A stretch of 64,000 bases of DNA from Calothrix sp. NIES-2100 (GTDB lineage Bacteria > Cyanobacteriota > Cyanobacteriia > Cyanobacteriales > Nostocaceae), in NCBI RefSeq assembly GCF_002368195.1, contig NZ_AP018178.1:7204645-7268644 (forward strand). Direction: 5' to 3'. Positions 44,630 to 52,980 of the stretch are shown piece after piece; the stretch's first letter is position 1, and the number at the start of each line of letters is the position of its first letter. The translations under genes and the position numbers were made by a program. The notes under the pieces are model-generated. The model ran no database searches. It was not told the DNA's origin and was given only the letters and a program-made list of their open reading frames with translations.

Positions 44630-45433
44630 ATGCTCACTAATGATAATTATCTAATCCAAAGCTATCTCGATACATTTTCAGAAAATACTCATTTAAGTCT
44701 CTACAACATTTATATTTTTGAGCAAATTTTGGGTTTGCAAAAGCTACTTGAAATACAAGGCGATATTCTAGAAATTGGTGTGCTTGAAGGTGCAACCTCT
44801 GCATTGTTGGCAACTTCTCTAGAAGAGAAGGAAAGATTATTCCTTATAGATCCATATCAAGACCCAAATACAATTTGTCCTACAATAGCTAAATTTTCAG
44901 GCATTGAAAATGAACAATTAGTTTATTTTCAAATGGACTCAATTTTAATTTCCAAGCGACATTCCAAATTTTTAGAACCTCACTCTCCTTTGTTCAGATT
45001 GATTCATATAGATGGGGAACACAGCTATGATGCTGTTTACTCCGATATTGGGCTTTCTACCCTGTATCTTTCAAACAGTGGTTTGATAGTACTTGATGAT
45101 ATATTCAACATTAATTCTGCTTGCTGCACTCATGCAATGTTTGATTATTTAAAAAGTAACCCTAATTTGCATTGTGTAGCTATGGGATTTGGTAAAGCTT
45201 ACCTATGTGAAAGTAGATATATTAATGCTTACAGGAAGTTTTTTATCAACTTACCAGAAACTTTAGCTATGATTGCGGGTTTAAATGTCAGAGTTTCATT
45301 TAATAGTTGGGCTTACGAAAGATCCTACATCACACTTTCTGCTATCGAGAGTCATGAAGCAAAGTATCAAATTATTAATCAAAGATTTAATTCCCTGGAT
45401 GAAGTTATTGAGGCTCTTGACTTAAATCTCTAA
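44630..45433 (+). CDS. Class I SAM-dependent methyltransferase-like protein
   Basis: This 267-residue protein has a SAM-binding segment LEIQGDILEIGVLEGATSALLA followed by RLFLIDPYQDP. The metal-site-like LIHIDGEHSYDAVYSDI and LIVLDDIFN resemble the TylF/MycE/cephalosporin-hydroxylase-type methyltransferases. It probably modifies a sugar of the nearby glycan. The frame opens at TTG 44618, but the ATG at 44630 is the better start. It is separated by 90 bases from the GT4 gene and converges with the minus-strand cluster. Confidence 0.78.
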   Translation: MLTNDNYLIQSYLDTFSENTHLSLYNIYIFEQILGLQKLLEIQGDILEIGVLEGATSALLATSLEEKERLFLIDPYQDPNTICPTIAKFSGIENEQLVYFQMDSILISKRHSKFLEPHSPLFRLIHIDGEHSYDAVYSDIGLSTLYLSNSGLIVLDDIFNINSACCTHAMFDYLKSNPNLHCVAMGFGKAYLCESRYINAYRKFFINLPETLAMIAGLNVRVSFNSWAYERSYITLSAIESHEAKYQIINQRFNSLDEVIEALDLNL

Positions 45434-45595
45434 GAGGTTGTTTCTCAACTTGCAAAGTTTACTTAAAACCTCTCTCAAAACCTCTCTCCTGCGAGGAGAC
45501 AGGCTTTTAAAGCTCCATCCCTTCATGAGTGTTGGGGAGCTAAAATTCCTTAAGGAGTTAGGTTTGGGAGACTTTGATGTTAATCACAATACTTT

Positions 45596-48310
45596 TTAAA
45601 CAACTTCTACATGTTGGCGCATACTATTTAAATCATACTTAGGAATTCCTGCGAGTTTTGGCTGTATAAGAATATTATTTTCTTGGTTTATAATAATTTG
45701 AGCATGGAGTCTAGTTTTCAAAACTTCCCATTCTGTTTCATTTAATATGCCTACAAACGAGATTTGTAATTCATCAGAAATCTCTATATTTTCTGCCATT
45801 ATCAGGTTCATAATTACCGTAGATATTAACACTTGAGCATCATCTTCTGATACTTCACCAAGATAAATTAGTAAGCTAGTATTTTTAATATCAAAATTGA
45901 TAATTGTAGACTTTATTGCAGTATTTAAATCCTCTACTATCAATTCTTCAGACTGTTCCCAATCGGGAAATAATATGAAATTAGTTGCTCTTAAATTTAA
46001 AGTGTCTTCAAGATATAGCTGTAAAGTGTAGGAATTAATATCTTGAAAAACTGCTAACTCTTGACGAACTACTAATTTAGCAACTTCTAATTTAAAAATG
46101 GCTTCATCTTCAAAAATAGAAGTAAATACTTTTTGTGATGCTTCAATCCTAGAAAGTCCTTGTAGAGATTGTAAAATTTCTCTTAGAGAATCTTTGCTAA
46201 TTACTGCAAAGGATAAAAGCGCTAGTGGAAATCTGAGTATGGGTAATAATTTTACCGCTTGTACATAAGCCATTTTTCCACTGTTACGTAATACTAATTT
46301 ATCTTGATCGCTAAAAATTCCCGTAATAAATATAGCATCTTCAATTCTATCTTCTATCCCAGATAACCAACCTCCTACAAAAACTCCTTGCAATTTTTGA
46401 TCATCTGAAGAGGTGAGAATGTCTATAGCTGAAGAAATTAATGATTCATCATATTGAGTGTAGTTGTTAGCAAGTAAGATATATTCTGCTGGTGTATCTT
46501 CTATCAAAGATAATATAGCTTCTATAATTGTTTCATAATTATCTTTTGCACACTTATTAACTTCTTGTATGAATATTTTTTTATATCTTGATTGTAACAA
46601 ATAATCAGACGAAAGCTGATTTTGATCAGGATTATCAACTTGATAATTGAGGTGGATAATACCTACTGTCACAGGATCAGTAATTAAATTATTGAGATGG
46701 TTGACAGTTTGTTCTCTGACAAGTTGCTTATGTTGTTTGAGAGTAGATATCTCTTGCTGATAGAAAGCTTCTTCATTTTCTGGAATGCGGTTACTGAAAT
46801 CTTCTCCAGGTAAATTTTCAAAGGAAGTTCCTAACATAATCCTGTCACAAACTTTATCTAGAGTTGGATCGCTGCCTGGTTTTAATTCATCTAGCGTTTC
46901 AAATTGCAAATTAAGATAGTGGAAATCTCTAATACCGATGACACGGAATTTATGGGAAAACTGGAAGAAATAAGCATTTGTAAATCGATAAACTTTTTTT
47001 AAATCCTCAGTTGTGAATTTGTCTTTATATGCAAAAAGCCTATCCACAATCTGATTAAGATGTTCTTGATCATGATTATTAATAATATGCTGAGCAGCTT
47101 TTTCGTATGCTGATGTTTCCAAAATTGCCGTTGGTATGCCTCTAGCAATTGCTTCAATTGCTACGGTACTAAAGCAAGCGATCGCAGCTTCTGCATTCCA
47201 TAACAAAGCGTAAGAAGTTAGCTGCTCAGAAGGCATGACAAATCTCACATTTTCAGGTGCAGAAAAAATCTGCTTATAAGCTTTTGTTAAAGAATAAGTT
47301 TCTAATATATCAGTTCCATTCCCTCCAATCAGGGGATGATGACGAATGACTAAATACTCATTTCTATTTCTAAAAATTTCGATAAGATTAGCAATAATCT
47401 CAAATTGTTCGGTAATTTTAGCTTTATCTGTTAAAGCTGCTAATTCATCTTCACTGGAGGTAAATACAGCTAATATCTTCGCATCTGATGGGATTCGCAG
47501 TTTCTGACGAACATCTATATAATTAGTCTGAAAATTATAAAAAGCGTGCCAATTTATATTAACACCATATTCACGTTGAATAAAATAATTCTTAGTTTGT
47601 TCTATTTCTTCAGAAGTTAACGTTGTGTTTTCCCATGATTTAACACAATCTAATATAGGTTGTGTATTCCAGGTTGGATAATTATCAAAGAAAGTAAAGC
47701 TATTATCAATAAAACCCCTTTCATGAGTAATTATATCAATTTTCATTTGCCGAGCCACTTCAAAAGCTACGCGATAGGGTGCAAATCGCGCATTAAATAA
47801 GAATATATTAGTTGGTTGATATTCACTAAATATTCTTACTAAGGCTTGATAAGTTACAAAACCATCTATTAAATATTTTCTATGAACTGTTTGGACATCT
47901 TTGCGAGAGAGTCCAGCAGCAGAAATCCGAAATAAGGTATAAATAGTAGAAGTTACCCATTGACCAATAGCTAAGCCTTGATAAGTGGCACTTGCATAAT
48001 TTTCAGGACTGACTGTTTCTAGCCACTTGTTAGCAGCAATGTAATCTTGAGTTTCAATAAAATTTCCTATTTGTATGAATGGAAGTTCAAATACATTGGC
48101 AAAGAAGTCTTTGCCTATATGAGTACATTCTTGGCATTTATTATTGTCGAATCTGGCGACCGCACAATTCTGATAAATTCCGTCGCAACCTACAACTAAA
48201 ACTTCACAGCCACGCAATCTTAATGAGGTAGCGACAACAGCATCTACTTGCTTATGAACTAAACCAGCTCCATAGGGAGAGAAAAATAATACTTTTTTTT
48301 GGATAGACAT
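45596..48310 (-). CDS. Large capsule-synthesis-like glycosyltransferase
   Basis: This 904-residue protein has an N-terminal region (about 1-440) with GT-B character: FFSPYGAGLVHKQVDAVVA, IIRHHPL (as YLVIRHHPLIGGNG) and CFSTVAIEAIARGIPTAIL. That resembles the capsule synthesis KpsS/KpsC-like and UDP-epimerase-like folds. A cluster C-x13-C-x2-C near residues 49-65 may bind metal or be structural. The C-terminal half (about 560-904) has no recognised domain. It is last in the minus-strand glycan cluster, so it may be the transferase for the activated sugar (inference). Confidence 0.7.
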   Translation of the reverse strand: MSIQKKVLFFSPYGAGLVHKQVDAVVATSLRLRGCEVLVVGCDGIYQNCAVARFDNNKCQECTHIGKDFFANVFELPFIQIGNFIETQDYIAANKWLETVSPENYASATYQGLAIGQWVTSTIYTLFRISAAGLSRKDVQTVHRKYLIDGFVTYQALVRIFSEYQPTNIFLFNARFAPYRVAFEVARQMKIDIITHERGFIDNSFTFFDNYPTWNTQPILDCVKSWENTTLTSEEIEQTKNYFIQREYGVNINWHAFYNFQTNYIDVRQKLRIPSDAKILAVFTSSEDELAALTDKAKITEQFEIIANLIEIFRNRNEYLVIRHHPLIGGNGTDILETYSLTKAYKQIFSAPENVRFVMPSEQLTSYALLWNAEAAIACFSTVAIEAIARGIPTAILETSAYEKAAQHIINNHDQEHLNQIVDRLFAYKDKFTTEDLKKVYRFTNAYFFQFSHKFRVIGIRDFHYLNLQFETLDELKPGSDPTLDKVCDRIMLGTSFENLPGEDFSNRIPENEEAFYQQEISTLKQHKQLVREQTVNHLNNLITDPVTVGIIHLNYQVDNPDQNQLSSDYLLQSRYKKIFIQEVNKCAKDNYETIIEAILSLIEDTPAEYILLANNYTQYDESLISSAIDILTSSDDQKLQGVFVGGWLSGIEDRIEDAIFITGIFSDQDKLVLRNSGKMAYVQAVKLLPILRFPLALLSFAVISKDSLREILQSLQGLSRIEASQKVFTSIFEDEAIFKLEVAKLVVRQELAVFQDINSYTLQLYLEDTLNLRATNFILFPDWEQSEELIVEDLNTAIKSTIINFDIKNTSLLIYLGEVSEDDAQVLISTVIMNLIMAENIEISDELQISFVGILNETEWEVLKTRLHAQIIINQENNILIQPKLAGIPKYDLNSMRQHVEVV

Positions 48311-48437
48311 AATATTATTTGAAGGCTAGATTAAATAGGAGAATTTTGGAGACAGATTATGAAAAATTAGTGCGATCGCCCTATGTTAGATAACTAAATA
48401 ATCAGGTATTTCATGTGACAATTGAAACTATAAACCA

Positions 48438-49427
48438 TCAATATAAATTACCATTTTGCATAACTAATTGTGCAATCCTCAAGTCAGCATCACGCTGTTG
48501 CACACAAAAATCTGTAACTACTAGCTGAGGCTGTTGATCATACAAAAATTGCTGTAACTTTTCTGGCGAAGTCAGAGGATATGTGACACCCAATTTATTA
48601 GTCATAAGTGTATCCTCTACACCGATAATCAAACTACCAGATGCTATTCCCATCAAGGCTGCTTCAATCAGAATGATCGAGGTAATTCCCAACACTATAT
48701 CTTGTTGCTGAATGGTTTCCAGTACGTCAGTACTTTCATCAATTGCAAATGGCAAACCTGATTCTGCTAATAAACTGAGTGAAGCAGGACACTTATTTTG
48801 GCGGGGATGAAATCTAATCAATAATTTTTTTAACGGCTTATATTCAGCCAATACTTCAATTAATATTCTGAGAATCTCAACCTCATTCGCATCATATTGG
48901 GAAGCAAAAAGAACGTATTGGGGAGTAGCTAGCTTCGTTTTTTGTGGTTTTTGTCTTGCTACTAACCAAGCAAAATAGGGCTGTCCGACAACCCGAATGC
49001 GATCGCTTGGCAATCCTTCTGCTATCATTCCCGCAGCACAAGTTTCATCTATGGCGGTGATGGTATCTGGAAAAATTGGTTTAGCATCAGGATGGTTGAC
49101 AGGTTGAAACCGCTGAAGGTAATTTGCCCAATAGTCGATGACAGCAATGCTGGGAATACCTTTTTTTCTCGCCCAGAGAATAGCATCTCTTTCAAATTCA
49201 TCAACTTGTGATGTTCCTGTTAGCAACACATCACCGTCTAATTCTACAAACAGAGGTTGGTGTTCTTCCCCTACTGGTTGATAGGCGACACCAAGACGTT
49301 GAAACTGACGGATAGCTGGCCCTTTGGCATAAGCTTCAACTACTGCCCCTATTTCCTGTAACCTAGCTACTGTGGCCGCAACAGCGTTTGCACCACCAGG
49401 ATCATGGGCGAAAGCAAGTATTTTCAT
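48438..49427 (-). CDS. GT-B/epimerase-like protein of unknown function
   Basis: This 329-residue protein has an N-terminal Rossmann-type half (MKILAFAHDPGGANAVAATVARLQEIG). The C-terminal half has LLIRFHPRQNK and VLGITSIILIEAALMG, the fold pattern of UDP-GlcNAc 2-epimerases and polysialyl/capsule GT-B enzymes. The residues are not complete enough to call an epimerase. Its ATG overlaps the stop of the aminotransferase gene by 4 bases (ATGA), so they are translationally coupled and probably act on the same sugar. Confidence 0.65.
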   Translation of the reverse strand: MKILAFAHDPGGANAVAATVARLQEIGAVVEAYAKGPAIRQFQRLGVAYQPVGEEHQPLFVELDGDVLLTGTSQVDEFERDAILWARKKGIPSIAVIDYWANYLQRFQPVNHPDAKPIFPDTITAIDETCAAGMIAEGLPSDRIRVVGQPYFAWLVARQKPQKTKLATPQYVLFASQYDANEVEILRILIEVLAEYKPLKKLLIRFHPRQNKCPASLSLLAESGLPFAIDESTDVLETIQQQDIVLGITSIILIEAALMGIASGSLIIGVEDTLMTNKLGVTYPLTSPEKLQQFLYDQQPQLVVTDFCVQQRDADLRIAQLVMQNGNLY

Positions 49428-50692
49428 TGTTCTTTCCCATTGCTTAATTCTTCGGCATAAGCTAGGACTTTAGCTATGGCGGCGACAAAGCGATCAACTA
49501 GTTTTATCCCTCCAGGGACTTGAATGAAAGAAGTGGCTAGTAAAGTTTCACTGTATGCTTTTTCCGCGTTTGGACAGATTCCTGTGGGATGAGAGATGAT
49601 TGTCTTACCATCGTGTTTGAGTTTTTCAAATAAAGGCAACCTGTATAAAGGACGGACATAACGCCCCTCTACGGGACAACCTTCTGCTTTCAGGGCTTGT
49701 ACAAATCTGTCCCGTGACATGCCAGCTTGGTTTGGATCAAACCAGATTGGATAGGTATAGTAAACATGGCGATCGCCTGTGTCAACCTTAGCTGTCCGTA
49801 ATGCTTTGAATTCTGATAGACCTTGATCTAAAGCTTTGGCGATTTCTAATCTTGGTTCTGTAAGTTCTTCTAAACGTTGCAGTTGAACGCTAGCGATCGC
49901 CGCTTGCAGTTCTGTCAAACGGTAATTGTAGCCAACAATATCGACATCTTCATCCCAGTTTTCAGATGCGATCGCATTTTCACCATGATTACGTACTAAG
50001 GCTACTCTTCTAGCCAAGCGATCGTCATTTGTGACTACTATTCCTCCTTCACCACACTGAATAGTTTTGTGACAGTTGAGGCTAAAAACCCCCAAATGAC
50101 CAATGGTTCCCAAGTACAACCCTTGGTGTTGACCTGCCGGTGCTTGGGCATTATCCTCAATCAAAATCAAATTATGTTGATCTGCTAACTCCCGCAGCCG
50201 CAATACTTGGGCTGGCCCACCAAATAAATTCACCGCGATAATTGCTTTAGTCCTCGGACTAATAGCACGTTCCACCGCTTCCGGATCAATGCAACAAGTG
50301 GCTTCTTGTTGATCTACAAAAACAGGAGTGCCATTTGCCATCACTACTGCGGTTGCAGTTGCTGACATAGTTTGTGGCGGGACAATTACCTCATCCCCAA
50401 AACTCACCCCAGCCGCCACCACAGCTGCATGTAGTCCACTAGTAGCCGAATTTACACTCAGCGCGTGTCGAACGTGGAAATAATCAGCCCATTGTGCTTC
50501 TAAGTTGCGAACTTGTTCACCACCCATAAAGAATGGCCCAGCTGCCCCAATATAGTCAGATAAAATACCTTTTTTCAACACTTGGACTGCTGCTTCAGTT
50601 TCCTGAGTGCTAGTGCTGATATATCTTGGTAGTGCTTCCGTAAAGGTTTTAGTGCCACCCAATAACGCAGGTTTTTCTGTAGTAACAACCAT
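49424..50692 (-). CDS. DegT/DnrJ/EryC1-family PLP aminotransferase
   Basis: This 422-residue sugar aminotransferase has a PLP lysine in SLNCHKTIQCGEGGIV, SATSGLHAAVVAAG for phosphate binding, and EDNAQAPAG with the PLP aspartate. Such enzymes put an amino group on a keto-sugar. The open frame starts at 50743, but the ATG at 50692 begins 4 bases after the upstream stop and gives the usual N-terminus; it is chosen. It is part of a tightly packed run with the dehydrogenase and cytidylyltransferase. Confidence 0.88.
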   Translation of the reverse strand: MVVTTEKPALLGGTKTFTEALPRYISTSTQETEAAVQVLKKGILSDYIGAAGPFFMGGEQVRNLEAQWADYFHVRHALSVNSATSGLHAAVVAAGVSFGDEVIVPPQTMSATATAVVMANGTPVFVDQQEATCCIDPEAVERAISPRTKAIIAVNLFGGPAQVLRLRELADQHNLILIEDNAQAPAGQHQGLYLGTIGHLGVFSLNCHKTIQCGEGGIVVTNDDRLARRVALVRNHGENAIASENWDEDVDIVGYNYRLTELQAAIASVQLQRLEELTEPRLEIAKALDQGLSEFKALRTAKVDTGDRHVYYTYPIWFDPNQAGMSRDRFVQALKAEGCPVEGRYVRPLYRLPLFEKLKHDGKTIISHPTGICPNAEKAYSETLLATSFIQVPGGIKLVDRFVAAIAKVLAYAEELSNGKEQ

Positions 50693-50696
50693 AAAA

Positions 50697-51671
50697 TTAT
50701 TTATTTCCTGTATAAATTTTATTTTTTCTTGCCATTTCCACAACTTGTAGAGCTAGGATACCATCAGCACCAGAACAAGTTGGTTGCCCGCCCATTTGGG
50801 CTAACTGTACAGCCTCGGTGACAGCTGCAAGTATGTGTCCTTTTAACCCATCTTCACAAATCAGATCTGGTTGACTCAAATCTTGAAAGCCTAACCATTG
50901 GCTAGGTTCAGACTTCTGCAAAGTGATTTGTTCGCCACTAGCCAGATATTTCACCATCCCGTCACTTCCCCAGATTTCCCCTTCACCAATGGAATATTTG
51001 ATATCCCGGAGGGCGATTAAAAAGGCAGTAAATCCACTATTCCAGCAGAGTGCTATTGATTCGGGTGGATCATGAGTATCGGGTAGTGTTTCTAGGCAAT
51101 AAGCTGAAGTCACAGGCCCAAACAAAGCTAGTAATAAATCAATCCAATGGGTACCGTTGTGCAATAAGCCTCCGTTATAGCGCAAGCAAGCCCCGCGAGG
51201 ATTCCCCAAACTACCATTTGGACTGGTAAGCTTTTTCAAAGCTTGGAGCATGGGTGTCCAGCGTCGGGAATAATTAGTCATGAGGATACAGCCTTGAGTC
51301 GCACAGGCATTAATCATCATTTCTGCTTCTGTAACATTGGGTGCAAGTGGTTTTTCGCAGAGAATTACACGCGGTTTCCAAGCCAGTGCGGCTGTAACTC
51401 CTTGAGCATGGAAAGCAGTTGGACTACAGATGGATACGACATCAAGGTGAATATCCGAGGGGACATCTGCCAAGTTGGTATAGACTTGTGTTTCTGGGAA
51501 GCGTTGCTGGAAATCAAGACAGGCTTGGGGATTTGGATCTACTCCCAGGCTAATTTTGACATTAGGTATCTGAGCGTAACCTTCAGAATGGCTGAGTGGT
51601 TCACCTTGGGGGGAAACACCAAAACGATGCCCAATATTGCCTAAGCCAATAATCCCTACTTGGATGTTCAT
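50697..51671 (-). CDS. Gfo/Idh/MocA-family oxidoreductase
   Basis: This 324-residue NAD(P)-dependent sugar dehydrogenase has an N-terminal Rossmann motif GIIGLGNIGHRFG, SICSPTAFHAQGVTAAL and the catalytic-type CEKPLA. It probably oxidises or dehydrates a sugar (nucleotide) to give the keto-sugar used by the next gene, a DegT aminotransferase. The ATG at 51671 overlaps the cytidylyltransferase stop by 4 bases. Confidence 0.85.
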   Translation of the reverse strand: MNIQVGIIGLGNIGHRFGVSPQGEPLSHSEGYAQIPNVKISLGVDPNPQACLDFQQRFPETQVYTNLADVPSDIHLDVVSICSPTAFHAQGVTAALAWKPRVILCEKPLAPNVTEAEMMINACATQGCILMTNYSRRWTPMLQALKKLTSPNGSLGNPRGACLRYNGGLLHNGTHWIDLLLALFGPVTSAYCLETLPDTHDPPESIALCWNSGFTAFLIALRDIKYSIGEGEIWGSDGMVKYLASGEQITLQKSEPSQWLGFQDLSQPDLICEDGLKGHILAAVTEAVQLAQMGGQPTCSGADGILALQVVEMARKNKIYTGNK

Positions 51672-52378
51672 GAGTCTATCCAGCCTTGTTTGTGGGCATA
51701 TTCAAGAATATCCACCGTTGTCAACTGGGGATTTTGATGATAGAGAGCTTCATAGATTGCTTTAATGCGATCGTAATCTTCTTGATAATCGAGAGTAATG
51801 CGAAAGAAAGGATTACTTATTCCAGGAGGAGCAATAATATCTAAACGGCGATATCGTTCTGGATGCCGACAAACATACCAACCTACGTGTTCTCTAAATG
51901 GTTCAATAGTCGCTAATTCTAGGCTTTCTGCTAATGTTTTCCAGGGTAAAACTATGAGATCCAAACCGTGAGGATATGAGCGCACTTCACAGTTAGTAAC
52001 GTAATCTATATGGGGATAAGTCGAGAGGAAAGCAGAAATATGTTGGTCGATTACATAAGGATCAATTAAAGGACAATCCCCAGTTAAAAGCACGCTAACT
52101 TCTGCTTGATAATGTTGTCCAGCTTCTACAACTCGTTCTAGAACATTTTCTTCTGAACCCCGAAAGTAAGAAATATTATTTTCTTGACAAAAAAGGACAA
52201 TAGCTTCGTCCTTTTCATTAGTCGTAGTTGCCACAACCACTTCATCTACATAACGAGATCGACGCACACGCTCAACCATGAGTAAGAGTAGTGGTTTCCC
52301 AACTGCTTCTTTTAAGACTTTACCGGGAAGGCGTGAAGACCCCATACGGGCTTCAATAGTTGCTACAATACGAGTCAC
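51668..52378 (-). CDS. SpsF-type cytidylyltransferase
   Basis: This 236-residue nucleotidyltransferase has VATIEARMGSSRLPGKVL (CTP-binding start), FRGSEENVLER and LLTGDCPLIDP. It probably activates a sugar acid as CMP-sugar or a similar nucleotide. It is a paralogue of the PseF-like protein at 58876-59622, sharing the EARMGS/QARMGS and RGSE-D/N-VLER blocks. The start is GTG at 52378 with GGGGAGACTGAACT before it. Three bases separate it from the GNAT gene. Confidence 0.86.
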   Translation of the reverse strand: MTRIVATIEARMGSSRLPGKVLKEAVGKPLLLLMVERVRRSRYVDEVVVATTTNEKDEAIVLFCQENNISYFRGSEENVLERVVEAGQHYQAEVSVLLTGDCPLIDPYVIDQHISAFLSTYPHIDYVTNCEVRSYPHGLDLIVLPWKTLAESLELATIEPFREHVGWYVCRHPERYRRLDIIAPPGISNPFFRITLDYQEDYDRIKAIYEALYHQNPQLTTVDILEYAHKQGWIDS

Positions 52379-52381
52379 AGT

Positions 52382-52945
52382 TCAGTCTCCCCTTGCAGAA
52401 ATTTTTGTTAAATATTCTAAGCGTAAAAGGCTTAAATTTACACAATCTAAGTATTGACCTTCACAGTAATAAGACTGACGCGATATTCCTTCTTGGATAA
52501 AGCCAGCTTTTTCAAAAGCACGGATACAACCTAGGTTTTTTTCTACAGAGCCAGCATATAGTCGATTTAAATTGAGACGCAGAAATGCGTGTGATACTAA
52601 GAGATTAATGGCTTCAGTAGCTATTCCCTGTCCCCAAATATCTTTCGCTCCTAGGAGAATACCAATTTCGGCTGAACGAAAAATTGCATGTATGGCATGA
52701 AGACCAATATTCCCAATATGTCGTTCTTGTTCTTTTAAAATTATGGCTAGAACTATATCAGTTTTACTATTTTGAATTGACTCAAAATAATTCTCCAGAG
52801 AGTTATAAGTGCTGGGAAAAATTCCCTGTTGCATCCATTTGGTTATGTCCTGATCGTTTAACCATTGTAAGTATTCACCTTGTAAATCATACTGTTCCAA
52901 AGCCCGCAGATAAATTCTCTCACCTACCAAAAATTGATGTTTCAA
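52382..52945 (-). CDS. GNAT N-acetyltransferase (RimJ/RimL type), possible PseH
   Basis: This 187-residue protein has GERIYLRALEQYDLQ, IGILLGAKDIWGQGIATEAINLLVSHAF (acetyl-CoA pyrophosphate loop) and NLGCIRAFEKAGF. In pseudaminic acid synthesis PseH acetylates the 4-amino group made by PseC. No other acetyltransferase is visible in the cluster, so this is the best PseH candidate by context. The start is TTG at 52945 with GAGGAAATATC upstream. Confidence 0.8.
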   Translation of the reverse strand: MKHQFLVGERIYLRALEQYDLQGEYLQWLNDQDITKWMQQGIFPSTYNSLENYFESIQNSKTDIVLAIILKEQERHIGNIGLHAIHAIFRSAEIGILLGAKDIWGQGIATEAINLLVSHAFLRLNLNRLYAGSVEKNLGCIRAFEKAGFIQEGISRQSYYCEGQYLDCVNLSLLRLEYLTKISARGD

Positions 52946-52980
52946 GATATTTCCTCATCTCAGCGAACAGCCAATGGTTA

